From Chaetoderma sp. LZ-2023a (Eukaryota > Mollusca > Caudofoveata > Chaetodermatida > Chaetodermatidae), in NCBI GenBank assembly GCA_034401795.1, contig CM067366.1, positions 69,990,514-70,054,513 on the forward strand: a DNA stretch of 64,000 nucleotides, written 5' to 3'. The notes below the pieces were generated by a model, which saw only the letters and a list, made by a program, of their open reading frames with translations, made no database searches and was not told the origin of the DNA. Of this stretch, positions 54,462 through 64,000 are shown one piece after another. How positions within the stretch are numbered: the first letter of the stretch is position 1; every line of letters starts with the position of its first letter. The position numbers were made by a program, and so were the translations under genes.

Positions 54462-54681
54462 TTAACACCTTCACACTTCACTCAAGCTGTCCAAGCTGTT
54501 CTGCAGTGATCTTTACAAATGTACATTTGCGGACCAATAGAAGACTATTTTTTAAAATTTACATAACTGAACCAGTACTTCTAGTGGTAAATTTTCAAAA
54601 AAAAATATCTGCTTGGTCTGCAAATGGACATCTATGAGGAAATTAAATTTTCTTGAACAAATTTGAGGGTTAAAGGGTTAA
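54462..54681. mobile_element. Foldback MITE-1 copy
   Basis: TTAACACCTTCACACTTC at the left and GAGGGTTAAAGGGTTAA at the right. Arms AAGACTATTTTTTAAAATT and AAAAAAAAATATCTGCTTGG fold with mismatches; the central palindrome is reduced. Confidence 0.7.
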
Positions 54682-54828
54682 TACACACGATTATTACAGA
54701 AAATATCTAGCCACCAACAACCTTCAGGCAAATTGTTTTCAAAATACTCACCAAGTCAAGAGTTTTTGCTCATTGAAATTATTGTCTGGTGGCTTGCAAA
54801 CAGTGAGAGCGTTAATTATTAGCTCACC

Positions 54829-56690
54829 TGGCCTGAAAGGCCAAGTGAGCTTATGTCGTGGCAACCGTCCGTCGTCCATCCGTCAACTTTTCCTTTAAAT
54901 GACTTCTCAAGAACAGCTGGTCCGATTTCAATTATATTTGGCAGGAAGCATCCTTAGGGTATAGGGATCCAAGTTTGTTCAAATGAAGCCGATCGGCCAA
55001 TTAGGCCGGTGGCCATCTTGGATTTTGGCCAATTTTTAGAAACGTCTTTAAAAATCTTCTTCTCCGAAACTGCTCGAGGGATTGAAGGAAACCTCATGAA
55101 ATATGATCTAGGGCAGAGCTCAACCAAATTTGTTCAAGGGAACTTAATTGGTCAAATAGTTCGGCAGCCATCTTGGTTGACCTAGTTTTCGCGAAAATAA
55201 CTTCTCCAGAGCCGCTGGATGGAGCAGGCCGAAATTTGGCAGATATCATTAGGGACAAAGGGCCAGTAAAGTTTGTTCAAGAGAAGTTGATCCGTCAAAA
55301 AACATGGCCGCCGTGGGCCAATCAAAATATAGTATGTTTGGCAGCCATATTAGATTTTTTTATTTGCTGGATTTTGAGGCCGAAATCGGTTTTATATAGG
55401 TTTTTGGCTATTCTGATCTCAAATTTGCAATTTTCGAATCTGCCGGATAAACGGTTTGGCGGCCATCTTGGATCATTTTCTCACCAAAAGCTCCCATACT
55501 AAAGCAATGGGAAATTAAAAATATCTTCTTCTCGAGAACTACTGGGCCGATTTCAATTATATTTGGCATGAAGCATCCTTAAGGAATAGAGATTCCAGTT
55601 TGTTCAAACGAACCCGATCTGCCAATTTGGCCGGCGACCATCTTGGATTTTGGCCGATTTTTAGAAATATCTTTAAAAATCTTCTCCTCCCAAACCATTT
55701 GAGGGATCAATTCAAAACTCACGAAATATGATCTAGGGTAAGCGCTGAATCAAGTTTGTTCAAGGGATCTTGATTGACCAAATGGTTCAGCCACCATCTT
55801 GGATGACCTAGTTTTCACAAAAACTACTTTTTCCCCAGATCCGCTGAAGCGATCAGGCCAAAATTTGTGATATATAATTAGCAACTAAGGGTGATTAATG
55901 TTTGCTCAAGAGAAGTTGATTCGCCAAAAAACATGGCCGCGGTGGACCAATCAAAATATAGTGTGTTTGGCAGCCATATTGGATTTTTTTATTTGATGGA
56001 TTTTGAGGCCGAAATTCGTTTTATATAGGTTTTTGGGTATTCTGATCTCAAATCTGCAATTTTCGAAACTGTCGGATAAACGGTTTGGCAGCCATCTTGG
56101 ATCATTTTCCCGCCAAACGCGCCCATACAAAAGCAATGGGAAATTTAAAATGTCTTCTCGATTTGAATTATATTTGGCAGGAAGCATCCTTATGGGATAG
56201 AGACTTCATTTTGTTCAAACGAAGTCGATCGGCCAATTTGGCCGGTGGCCATTTTGGATTTCGGCTGATTTTTAGAACCGCTGAATGGATCAGGCCAAAA
56301 TTTGGGAGATATGATTAGGGACTAAGGGCCATTAAAGTTTCTTCAAGGAAGTTGCTCCGTCAAAAAACATGGCTGCCGTGGGCCAATCAAAATGTAGCGT
56401 TTGGTGGACATATTGGATTTTTTATTTGATGGATTTTGAGGCCAAAATTGGTTCTATATATTTTTTGGGGGTATTCTGAGCTCAAATTTGCAATTTTCGA
56501 AACAGTCTGATAAACGGTTTGGTGGCCATCTTGCATAAATTTCTCGTCAAAAGCTCCCATGCTAAAGTAATGCGAAATTTAAAATGTCTTCCCGATTTCA
56601 ATTATATTTAGCAGGAAGCATCCTTAGGGCATAAGGATCCAAGTTTGTTCAAATGAACCCGATCGGCCAATTTGCCCAGCAGCCATTTTG
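54829..56690 (-). mobile_element. Non-autonomous element E3, inverted relative to E1
   Basis: The left edge TTAGCTCACCTGGCCT, GAA, AGGCCAAGTGAGCT is the E-family terminal hairpin in reverse orientation. The interior repeats GCCATCTTGGAT, ATTTGGCAGGAAGCATCC, CGGATAAACGGTTTGG and CCAATCAAAATATAG in diverged monomers. The ACAAGAGG start is missing; the element gives way to a LINE fragment near 56690. Confidence 0.65.
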
Positions 56691-56935
56691 GATATAAAAC
56701 TTATTCTGTTGAATATTAGGCAGCAATGGTTTCCAGTAGTGGCAAGTGAAAGCAAGAGAAATCCCAAACTTTATTGGAACTATGTCAAGAGTAAAATAGT
56801 TCTACATAAATCGATTAGCAAGACATACGTGACCCAGCTACAGATGATAAAGAAAAAGCAAACATTTTTAACAAATTCTTCTCAAGTGTTAGCCCCAGCT
56901 ACGGTATTGTACTAAAAGACACAAGAGGCCCGTCA
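56690..56935 (+). pseudogene. LINE pre-RT fragment
   Basis: Encodes SESKRNPKLYWNYVKSKI followed by a degenerate stretch, the segment just before RT in CR1/Jockey LINEs (compare PEHFWNYVKSKT at 14.8 kb). Too short to classify further. Confidence 0.5.
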
Positions 56936-56984
56936 TTAATAATAAGTAAAACTCTAATGAGTTGAGGAGACTCGTAACAAGAAA

Positions 56985-57240
56985 ACAGAGGCCATCTTTC
57001 TTTACGTAGCAACTTCTCTTGAACAAACTTTAATGGCCCTTAGTCATCAAACTCATATCTCCCAAATTTCTGCCCAATCCGTTCAGTGGCTCTGGAGGCA
57101 AAGCTGCTTTCATGAAAACCAGGACATCCAAGATGGCCGCCCAACCATTTAGCAAATCAAGTTCCCTTGAACAAACTTGGTTCAGCTCGTGCCCTAAATG
57201 ATATTTTATGAGCTTTGAATCAATTATTCAAATTGCCCAA
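56985..57240 (+). mobile_element. E-family fragment, plus orientation
   Basis: CTTGAACAAACTTTAATGG, TCCAAGATGGCCGCC and GTTCCCTTGAACAAACTTGG match interior phrases of E1. No ends. Confidence 0.55.
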
Positions 57241-57329
57241 CCCCCTGCGGGTATAAAAGTTGTTTAAAAAAAACCATAACGCAGCAAAAAGCTATACCTG
57301 AATATTTTACCTGCATACAAATCAGCCTT

Positions 57330-57850
57330 AAAATAATCAAAGTTCAAACAGTGAAAAACTCCGGAAAAAATGTCAAAGTCGATTTTCTTTTGATGTGGAC
57401 TAGTCCTAAGCATTGTATAGAACAAACCTGTGAAGTTTTATTCAAATCGCCCAATCTCTTGTAGGTGTAAATGGCATTTGAAAAAAACTTAACACAGCCA
57501 AGAACCATAACCAGGATATAATCTGCATGCAAATGAGCACTAAAATAGTCAAAGTTCAAACGACGAAAACAAATGGAAAAATTTGAGTCCATTTCTTTTG
57601 GACGTGGACTGGTCCTAAACATCGTATATAGAACAAATCTGTGGGTTTTTTTTAAATCGAATAACTCCTTGTGCATGAAAATGTGAGATAAAAAAACCCT
57701 TAACACAGCCAAGAAAGATAACTCTTGACACATAAAATATTCTATTTTCAAACATGATAAAAGTATGGAAAAAATTATAACATCAATATAATTTTGATGC
57801 ATCCCATAGAACACATCTGTGTAAATTTTTTTCAAATCAGATAACCACAA
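57330..57850 (+). repeat. Tandem repeat of about 200 bp, three diverged units
   Basis: AAAGTTCAAAC with GAAAAA-like context near 57340 and 57552, and a TTTTCAAACATG relative near 57753. ACACAGCCAAGAA also recurs. The 168-codon minus-strand frame across it is a by-product of the repetition. Confidence 0.6.
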
Positions 57851-58032
57851 ATGTCATTTTAAACAAGAGCTCCACAAACGGCGCATAATACCCCGCCATG
57901 ATGACAAACCAATGAATGAGAGACATTGGAAAATATTTATTTCTTCCTCAGGCCCATCAGACCAGTCATCCTTATGAAGTGTCAAAGCGATCCGTTAAAC
58001 AGTCAAGGCGCTATTGTCCGGAAACCAGTTTT

Positions 58033-59060
58033 CAAGATGGCTGCCGCTGACTGGCGGCCATATTAGAGTTCAGATATCGCACATTTCAATAAGTTTCTTC
58101 ACCAGACATATAACAACGACCGTGATCCAATAAATGAAATCCAGAAACCAACTTTCAAGATGGCAGCCTATGGCTGGTGGCCATCTTGGAGTTTGGATCA
58201 TAGTTAATTGCGATAGGTTTCCTCTCCACACCTAGTCCAACCACCCTATGAAGCTTCAAAGGGATCCGATAAACGGTAATGGAGTTATCATTTGGAAACC
58301 AATTTTCAAGATGGCCACTGGTGGCTGGCAGCCATCTTGGAGTTCGTATCATTGTCAATCGCGATAGGTTTCTTCCCCAGCGGTAGTTGAACCACCCTAT
58401 CAAATTTCATAGCGATCCGATAAAGGATAACAGAGTTATCATCTGAAAACAAATTTTCAAGATGGCCACCGGTGGCTGGCGGCCATCTTGAATTTCGGAT
58501 AATTGTCGATTTTAATAGCTTTTTTCCTCAGACCTAGTCCAACCACTCTATGAAGTTTCAAAGCAATCCGATAAACGGTAACGAAGTTATCATCTGGAAA
58601 CCAATTTTCAAGATGGCCGCCTGTGGCTGACGGTCATCTTGGATTTCGGATCATCATCGATTTCGATAGATTTCTTCCGCTGACCTAGTCCAACTACTCT
58701 ATGAAGTTTCAAAGCGATCCGATAAACGGTAACGGAGTTATCATCCAGAAACCAATTTTCAAGATGGCTACCGGTGGCTGGCAACCATCTTGGATTTCGG
58801 ATCATCTTCGATTCTGATAGGTTTCTTCCCCAGGCCTAGTCCAACCACCCTATGAAGTTTCAAAGCGATTCAATAAACGGCAACGGAGTTATCATTTGGA
58901 AACCAATTTTCAAGATGGCTGCCGGTGGCCGATTTCGGATCATCGTCGATTTCGATAGGTTTCTTCCCATGCCCTAGTCCAACCACCCTATGAAGTTGCA
59001 ATGCGATCCGACAAACGGTAACGGAGTTATCATCCGGAACCACTCTGCAGCCCGCCCGCC
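58033..59060 (+). repeat. 151-bp tandem array with inverted AAGATGGC pairs
   Basis: CAAGATGGC starts at 58156, 58307, 58458, 58609, 58760 and 58911, always 151 bases apart; a first, shorter unit starts at 58033. In most units TTCAAGATGGC is answered within about 25 bases by GCCATCTTG, giving a hairpin (for example CAAGATGGCC then GGCCATCTTG). The shared phrase CGATCCGATAAACGGTAACG marks the other side of each unit. Confidence 0.88.
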
Positions 59061-59079
59061 CAGACGGCGCCATTACATA

Positions 59080-59108
59080 ATACCCCGCCAAATTTATAGG
59101 CGGGGTAT
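59080..59108 (+). other. Perfect 10-bp terminal hairpin of element F
   Basis: ATACCCCGCC and GGCGGGGTAT flank a 9-base AAATTTATA loop. It could act as a transposition end or RNA/DNA hairpin; it does not have the U-tract of a terminator. Confidence 0.7.
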
Positions 59109-59471
59109 AAAAAATTAACCTGTCCGGTCACCAACGCCGACATTTTTTCCCCCTCTCCCAAAATCTCTTTTTTCAACTTCGTGAAAATGCGAGATAAAAA
59201 TTGGTGCAAACGCCTGAAACTTGAACTTGCTCTGTAATTTTTCATAACAAAGCAATGTACCAATTCTCAGTTGAATAGCTCGAAGGGCTGCAAACAAAAA
59301 TTGTGGAAAACTAATATTTTTGGTATTTCCTAAGTCGGAAGGGGGGGGGGGGGGAATTTGACGAAAATGTCTGAAACTAAAACCTTCTCTATAACCCCCT
59401 ATAATAAAGCAGCCTACCAATTCTCATTTGAATCACTTGAAGGAGTGCGAAAAAAGTGCGGAAAACAGATA

Positions 59472-60565
59472 CCGTAAAAATTCGACTAAAGGACGCAGTT
59501 TTTTTTGTCAAAATACATCTACTAGAAAGGGGGGGTGCATCCTATAATCGAGAACACTCCTTCCGCACATTTTTGGGTCGAAATTTTTCTTAAAAATTCA
59601 CAGATTATACCACGGAAATTGAAATAAATGTTACCCTAGACAATTCGCGCCGCCTGACGACTATGTTTAATGTATACTAAAAAAACACCATGCGGAAGTG
59701 AAATTATTAAATTGGGGCACCTAAATATTGCTTATTCTTTAATTCATATCACTTATTACATCAAAATTAATCCAGAATTTGACATAAAAATGGCATCGAG
59801 AAAAGATACGTGTATAAATCACGTGATTCGCCTCCAATCGCAAAAGATCTTTATTCTAATTAGAGCGAGTACTCGGATCTAAATATTCTGGACTCGGAAA
59901 TTGCTAAATATCATCATTGCGCAATAGGAACTGAATGTTCCCGTACCCGTTTGATAACCAACTCCCGTTAGCGCATAAGATTACACAGCGCCTCTAATCA
60001 CAAGAGCCAGATAACCAACTCCCGTTAGCGCATAAGATCACACAGCGCCTCCAAACGCAAAAGAGTCATTACAACTAGTGACCATCTGAATATTCCCATA
60101 CCCGTTTTAGAACCAACTCCCGTTAACGCTTAAGATTACACAGCGCCTCCAATCACAAAAGAGCCAGATAACCAACTCATGTTAGCGCATAAGATCACAC
60201 AGCGCCTCCAACGCAAAAGAGCCATTACAATCTGTTTCTATCATGCGATTTGTATGTTTTCAAGGAGACATTTTATGCCAAAATTAGATTGATTTTGATG
60301 TAATAAACAATCTTTATTGAAGATACACGATATTTAGGCGGTCCTATTTAATAATTTCTCTTCCACAATGATAATTTTAATCATGCATTAAACAAAGCGC
60401 TGAGTGATGGTTATTTTTTATACCAATTTTCGATTTTTTAAAGGTACATTTTTTCTAAATTTAACAGCGTCTTATACTTGATTATAAGAGTTTTTTGGGC
60501 AGATTTTGATCAAATTTGGGACAGCGTCCTATATTCGAGGGCGGCCTTTAGTCGAGAAATTACGG
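59472..60565. mobile_element. Non-autonomous terminal-inverted-repeat transposon with TA target duplication
   Basis: Left end CCGTAAAAATTCGACTAAAG and right end complement CCGTAATTTCTCGACTAAAG form the terminal inverted repeats, flanked by TA at 59470-59471 and 60566-60567. Excision restores a normal unit of the 158-bp array. The 1.1-kb interior has no transposase frame. A TA duplication suggests a Tc1/mariner-type source. Confidence 0.8.
59930..60235 (+). repeat. Tandem repeat inside the terminal-inverted-repeat transposon
   Basis: Four units containing ACCAACTCCCGTTAGCGC (some with ATG or AACGCT variants) and ATCACACAGCGCCTCCAA, separated by CAAAAGAGCCA-like links. Spacing alternates, suggesting duplication of a paired unit. 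Confidence 0.8.
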
Positions 60566-61140
60566 TAGGTTTCGTATTTCATAAGTCGAAAGGGGGCGTA
60601 ACTCCATCAAAATTGATGCAACCTGAAACTCGAACTTGGTCTGTAATTTCCCATAACAAAGCAACATACAAATTCTCAGTTGAGTATCTTGAAAGACTGC
60701 GAGAAAAAGTGCGGAAAACAAATATTTTTCGCATTTCATCAGGTCGAAAGGGGGCATAACTCCATGAAAAATTTACGAAAATGTCTGCAACTTGAACTTG
60801 CTCTGTAACTCTTTATACTAAAGCGATGTCCCAATTTTGCCTTAAATAGCTTGGAGTGCGAAGAAAAGTGCAGAGAGGCGATATTTTTCATATTTCTTAA
60901 GTCGAAAGGGGGCATAATTCCATAAAAAATTGACGCATATCCCTGAAACTCGAACTTCGTCTGTAAATTCTCATAACAAAAAAAATGTACCAATTCTCAG
61001 TATAATATCTTGAAAGACTGCGATAAAAGTGCGGAAAACAAATATTTTTTTGTATTTCATAAGTCGAAAGGGGGACATAACTCCATGAAAAATTGACGAC
61101 TGTGTCTGAAACTCAAGCTTTCTATGTAACTCCTTATACT

Positions 61141-63140
61141 AAAGCTGTTGTAATGTTGTAAGCGGAATAGTGGGGCTAGCATTCGCATCTAGTGCCCCAA
61201 GGACTATGCAACTATGATCAAACAGTGCTTCTTTAAAACTAATCACATTGTGATGGTTCTCCTTCAGTGAATAATGAGGCATCATATTTTATAATTACAG
61301 TAACAGTATATAATCAATAATGAGTATTACATTAAAACATACACGCTCTGATCAAAGCACATGTTATGGCGAATATAGCCACGTTCTGCTTGGTGCTGGA
61401 CCGTGCATTCTTCTTCTCATCGTCAGGATCCACACGATCTCGTGGTTGTGTCCGAATCATTTTTTATATATTGTCACAAAGACTTAACAAGGGGTGAAAA
61501 TTTAACTAGTAAATTTGTTATTTAATTTCGGGATCTTCTCTTTTGTTCTGTTCAGGTAGATCCCGTCCCTCAGAAATGATCACCAAAGACGAAACTCCCG
61601 TAGATAAGGCTGTGCGGTTTTGGTAAAATCACAACCGGTGACGGTGTTGGCCATGAAACCAGTTTTAACCGGATACCCGGTTTATTGGCTGGAAATATTT
61701 TCAGTTTTCCTGAAAAAAGAAAATTCGGAATACCACGAAAATAGAACATTTTTAGCGGTAGACATAAATTTGTAGTTATACCATTCAATAAAATTTTAGA
61801 GGATATAGTGAAATCATTACTTAAATTGCTTTAAAACATTAGATGTGCTTTTAAATTCATCATTATGTCATTTCGATTTATTGTGCAATCTCAGTCATAT
61901 ATTAGATTCCTAGACAATTAGCAATTCGTATACCCCCTCTAGGATAACGCTTAGACGCCAGATCAACATTGCCAAATTTAATGTGGCTTTCAGCGGGCAA
62001 TTCAAGTGGTTCGCGGGTGGAAACTATGTTATTGGATGACTAAGCTACAGTTAGAAAATTTGTAGAGCATTCGCTAAAAATACTACTCAATAGTTAGTCA
62101 TTTTACCGTTTTCACATCTTGGAAACGACGAGCCGGTGATACATTCTGAAAGATGAAGGACATAATTAGACTGTTACCCAGACTCCATTTCGGAGACCAG
62201 TCAAAAGAGAAGTGCCATGCAAATGTACATGTATATAATAGAGAGACTAGTTCCTGAATCCTGATAGCCTACTGTACGTTTACACACGCCTAGGTGGAAT
62301 TTATTTACAAATGTCCTAATACTGTCACGTGGTACAAATCTGCTTATCATATACGTGTGCATATGCATAGTAAATAAAATTTATTGATCCAATTATTTAG
62401 ATACATATGTAATCAAACTCGGCCGTATTAGACTATTTACTAGCATACATTTTCCTCGAAAAAGGAAATCTGACATATTTTAAATATAGATCATAAGCGC
62501 GATTTGGAAAGACTTGGCTTAAAACTGTATAAGTTGTGAGCTGTAAAAGTTGGTTTCCAGTGCTAGTAGTGTATATCGACCTGCGTTGAGTGTTACTTAT
62601 ATGGTCCAACATGCGTCGAGTCAGCTCCTGAACATTCACTAGAAATTACTCTTGATCACTCGAGCGATTAGACAAATTCGATCCCAACTTACGTTGGCAG
62701 GTTAGATCAATTCCCAGTTTAGAGTCCCGGATGTGCATTCAGAATTCGTAATAGACATAGATATCAGAAACACTAGATCGCTTATGATATGCTTTCAAGT
62801 GTGTATCATAGAATTTAATAGCTAGCAGATTACAATTTCTGAACGTATGTAGCAACATTCTCGCGATATACAAAAGAATCCTCTTCCACAACCCATACTG
62901 TGATATGTTTCAAATTTTATTTCACAAATGGATAAAATTAATGCAAAATTATACAATCAGTCTTTTATATTATGATATATCATTAAAAAATAATTTTAAA
63001 ACCGGATTTTTAAAAATATGCGGTTATATGTTTGTCAAATTATGTCACTGGTTTTTGAACCAACATGTTTAAAAATCTGGGGACGGTTCAAAGTCCATAT
63101 AACCACACAGCCCTCCCCATAGATTCACAGGCACGTCCCT
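61141..63140. other. No gene recognised in about 2 kb
   Basis: AT-rich sequence with only short open frames (for example 61570-61788 and 62433-62639 minus), none recognised. No repeat shared with the rest of the window was seen. Confidence 0.45.
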
Positions 63141-63144
63141 CTCC

Positions 63145-63650
63145 ATGACAGAGATAAGGGACTTAATGACATTCACAGACATCTTACAGCTGAATGGTCA
63201 GGGTCAAGTTCGACTTCTAGCCATAGTTAGCATGAAAATGGGCTTAGTAATACTGATTCTGAAGAAAGGGAAAGATGGTACTGATCCATTATTACTGGCA
63301 AAAAATTCCAGGAGAGTAGTCGGGTCCAGCTTTTTAGCATTCTGTCAATGCGCCATTGACTTGTGATATGTGTCTTATATGTTAATGTACAAATGTTTTG
63401 TGATATGTGTAAGGAGTTCATCGCTCTATAGGCCATGCATTTAATGGACTGCCAGTTTATAGTTTATTTATATGTATAAAAATTCAGGAAATAAAGTAAC
63501 TAATTGAATTTGAATCTAATTGAATTTGAATTTGATTTTGATTTGATCCTAATAATTATAGAGGAATTATGGTCCTGCCAATGGTAGGTATGGTTCTTGA
63601 AAAGCTTGTCCTATCACGAATAAAGAGTATTGCATCAACATGGACAGCGG
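63145..63650 (+). pseudogene. LINE RT fragment interrupted by another LINE's 3' end
   Basis: The left part encodes LILKKGKDGTDP and the right part resumes PNNYRGIMVLPMVG and LEKLVLSRIKSI. Together these give the usual KKG-D-x-x-DP-x-NYRGI junction of LINE RT domains 1-2. They are separated by 63288-63543. The right side decays by about 63660. Confidence 0.7.
63288..63543 (+). mobile_element. 5'-truncated LINE 3' end with 6-bp target duplication
   Basis: TGATCC is present at 63282-63287 and again at 63544-63549. The insert carries the AGCTTTTTAGCATTCTGTCA tail shared with 10.4-10.6 kb, a hairpin region (TTCATCGCTCTATAGGCC), and a final run of TTGAAT units. Confidence 0.75.
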
Positions 63651-64000
63651 AGAAGATTTAAAGAAAAAAGCTCTTCAACTCTTGCAGCACTATTAGACAT
63701 CAAGGGGTAGCTGAAACCATGGCCACAGAGCCAGAGGTTCTGCCCCAGCTAACCATAGACTGCACCAATGTCGTAGCAGCAAGCGGAGAGCACTCCTCCA
63801 ACACAGAAGACGAGCTGATATGAAGAGCCGAAGCGTGCATCCACGAGTACCTGTATAAAGTTCATCTCCGACGATAATTATTGGCCAAGACTACTCTGCA
63901 CTGCTGTGAGGAACCATGGTCCCGCTTATTTAACACCCTCGAGGGTGATTACATGTATATACTGAAGCGCCTTGAGATGATACATGTTACCCATACTCAG
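63651..64000. other. Unassigned right edge
   Basis: An open stretch around 63720-63830 encodes TEPEVLPQLTIDCTNVV and nearby acidic residues, but nothing I recognise. It may belong to the LINE or to another element that continues past the edge. Confidence 0.3.

Larger units (their letters stand above)
57863..59110 (+). mobile_element. Element F: ACAAGAG start, 151-bp tandem interior, GGCGGGGTATAA hairpin end
   Basis: Starts ACAAGAGCTCC and GGCGCATAATACCCCGCC. The end has GGCGCCATTACATAATACC and a perfect hairpin ATACCCCGCC (59080-59089) / GGCGGGGTAT (59099-59108). Start and end thus share a CATAATACCCCGCC word. The interior is a tandem array. The layout parallels the E family although the sequences differ. 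No coding frame. Confidence 0.6.
59185..61140 (+). repeat. Tandem array of about 158 bp units, split by a DNA transposon
   Basis: The word AAGTCGRAAGGGGG recurs at about 59331, 60583, 60741, 60899 and 61061. Subtracting the inserted transposon (59472-60567) the first interval is also about 156 bases. Other shared words are CTGAAACT, GTGCGGAAAACA and CCAATTCTCAGT. Confidence 0.8.

Noticed and set aside
57344..57850. A 168-codon minus-strand frame
   Set aside because: It spans a 200-bp tandem repeat in which lack of stops is inherited by each unit; residue content is repeat-like and no domain is recognised.
59080..59108. A rho-independent-type transcription terminator
   Set aside because: The hairpin is strong, but no T-run follows and the context is eukaryotic repeat DNA; it is better read as an element end.

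Overview
The window is nuclear DNA from an animal, most likely a marine lophotrochozoan and plausibly a mollusc. The evidence is two conserved metazoan genes (a WDR54 orthologue and RNPC3, the U11/U12-65K minor-spliceosome protein) embedded in dense transposon debris. DIRS, Polinton, CR1/Jockey-like LINE, tRNA-derived SINE-like and palindromic MITE remnants occur together, with long satellite arrays. The mollusc assignment is inferred from repeat style, in particular repeats opening ACAAGAGGCCC and studded with AAGATGGCC; nothing in the window proves it. No bacterial operons, rRNA genes or CRISPR arrays are visible.

Layout. 1-3.0 kb: a decayed Polinton/Maverick-type DNA polymerase B on the minus strand, running off the left edge. 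3.0-8.7 kb: mostly anonymous DNA with two tRNA-derived SINE-like heads, short repeats, one promoter-like patch and a large GTGC microsatellite. 8.9-22.7 kb: a graveyard of broken LINE reverse transcriptases on both strands, with several 3' tails that share a foldable hairpin and TTGAAT-type ends; one LINE carries a nested SINE with an 8-bp target duplication. 22.85-23.84 kb: WDR54 as a single open frame. 24-26.5 kb: palindromic MITEs.

26.5-43.2 kb: two near-identical DIRS elements (about 6.9 kb each, same orientation, 2.8 kb apart), with inverted terminal repeats, Gag, RT-RNase H, a methyltransferase-like segment and a tyrosine recombinase. Copy B keeps a full internal complementary region that reads as the complement of a circle junction. 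Copy A sits inside a palindromic MITE whose two arms flank it. Both copies are defective, at mostly different sites.

43.2-61.1 kb: repeats dominate. A modular family of non-autonomous elements (ACAAGAG starts, hairpin ends, tandem-array interiors) recurs at 43.2, 46.0, 48.7 and 54.8 kb, with a look-alike family at 57.9-59.1 kb. A satellite rich in CACGTG and TGACGTCA variants spans 48.4-50.8 kb. RNPC3 lies at 52.2-53.7 kb on the minus strand as one exon. A TA-flanked terminal-inverted-repeat transposon interrupts a 158-bp tandem array at 59.5-60.6 kb. 61.1-64 kb is mostly anonymous, ending in a LINE 3' fragment nested in another LINE.

The only likely functional host genes are WDR54 and RNPC3. 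Everything else recognised is mobile or repetitive DNA, and the main biological interest lies in how these elements are built and nested.
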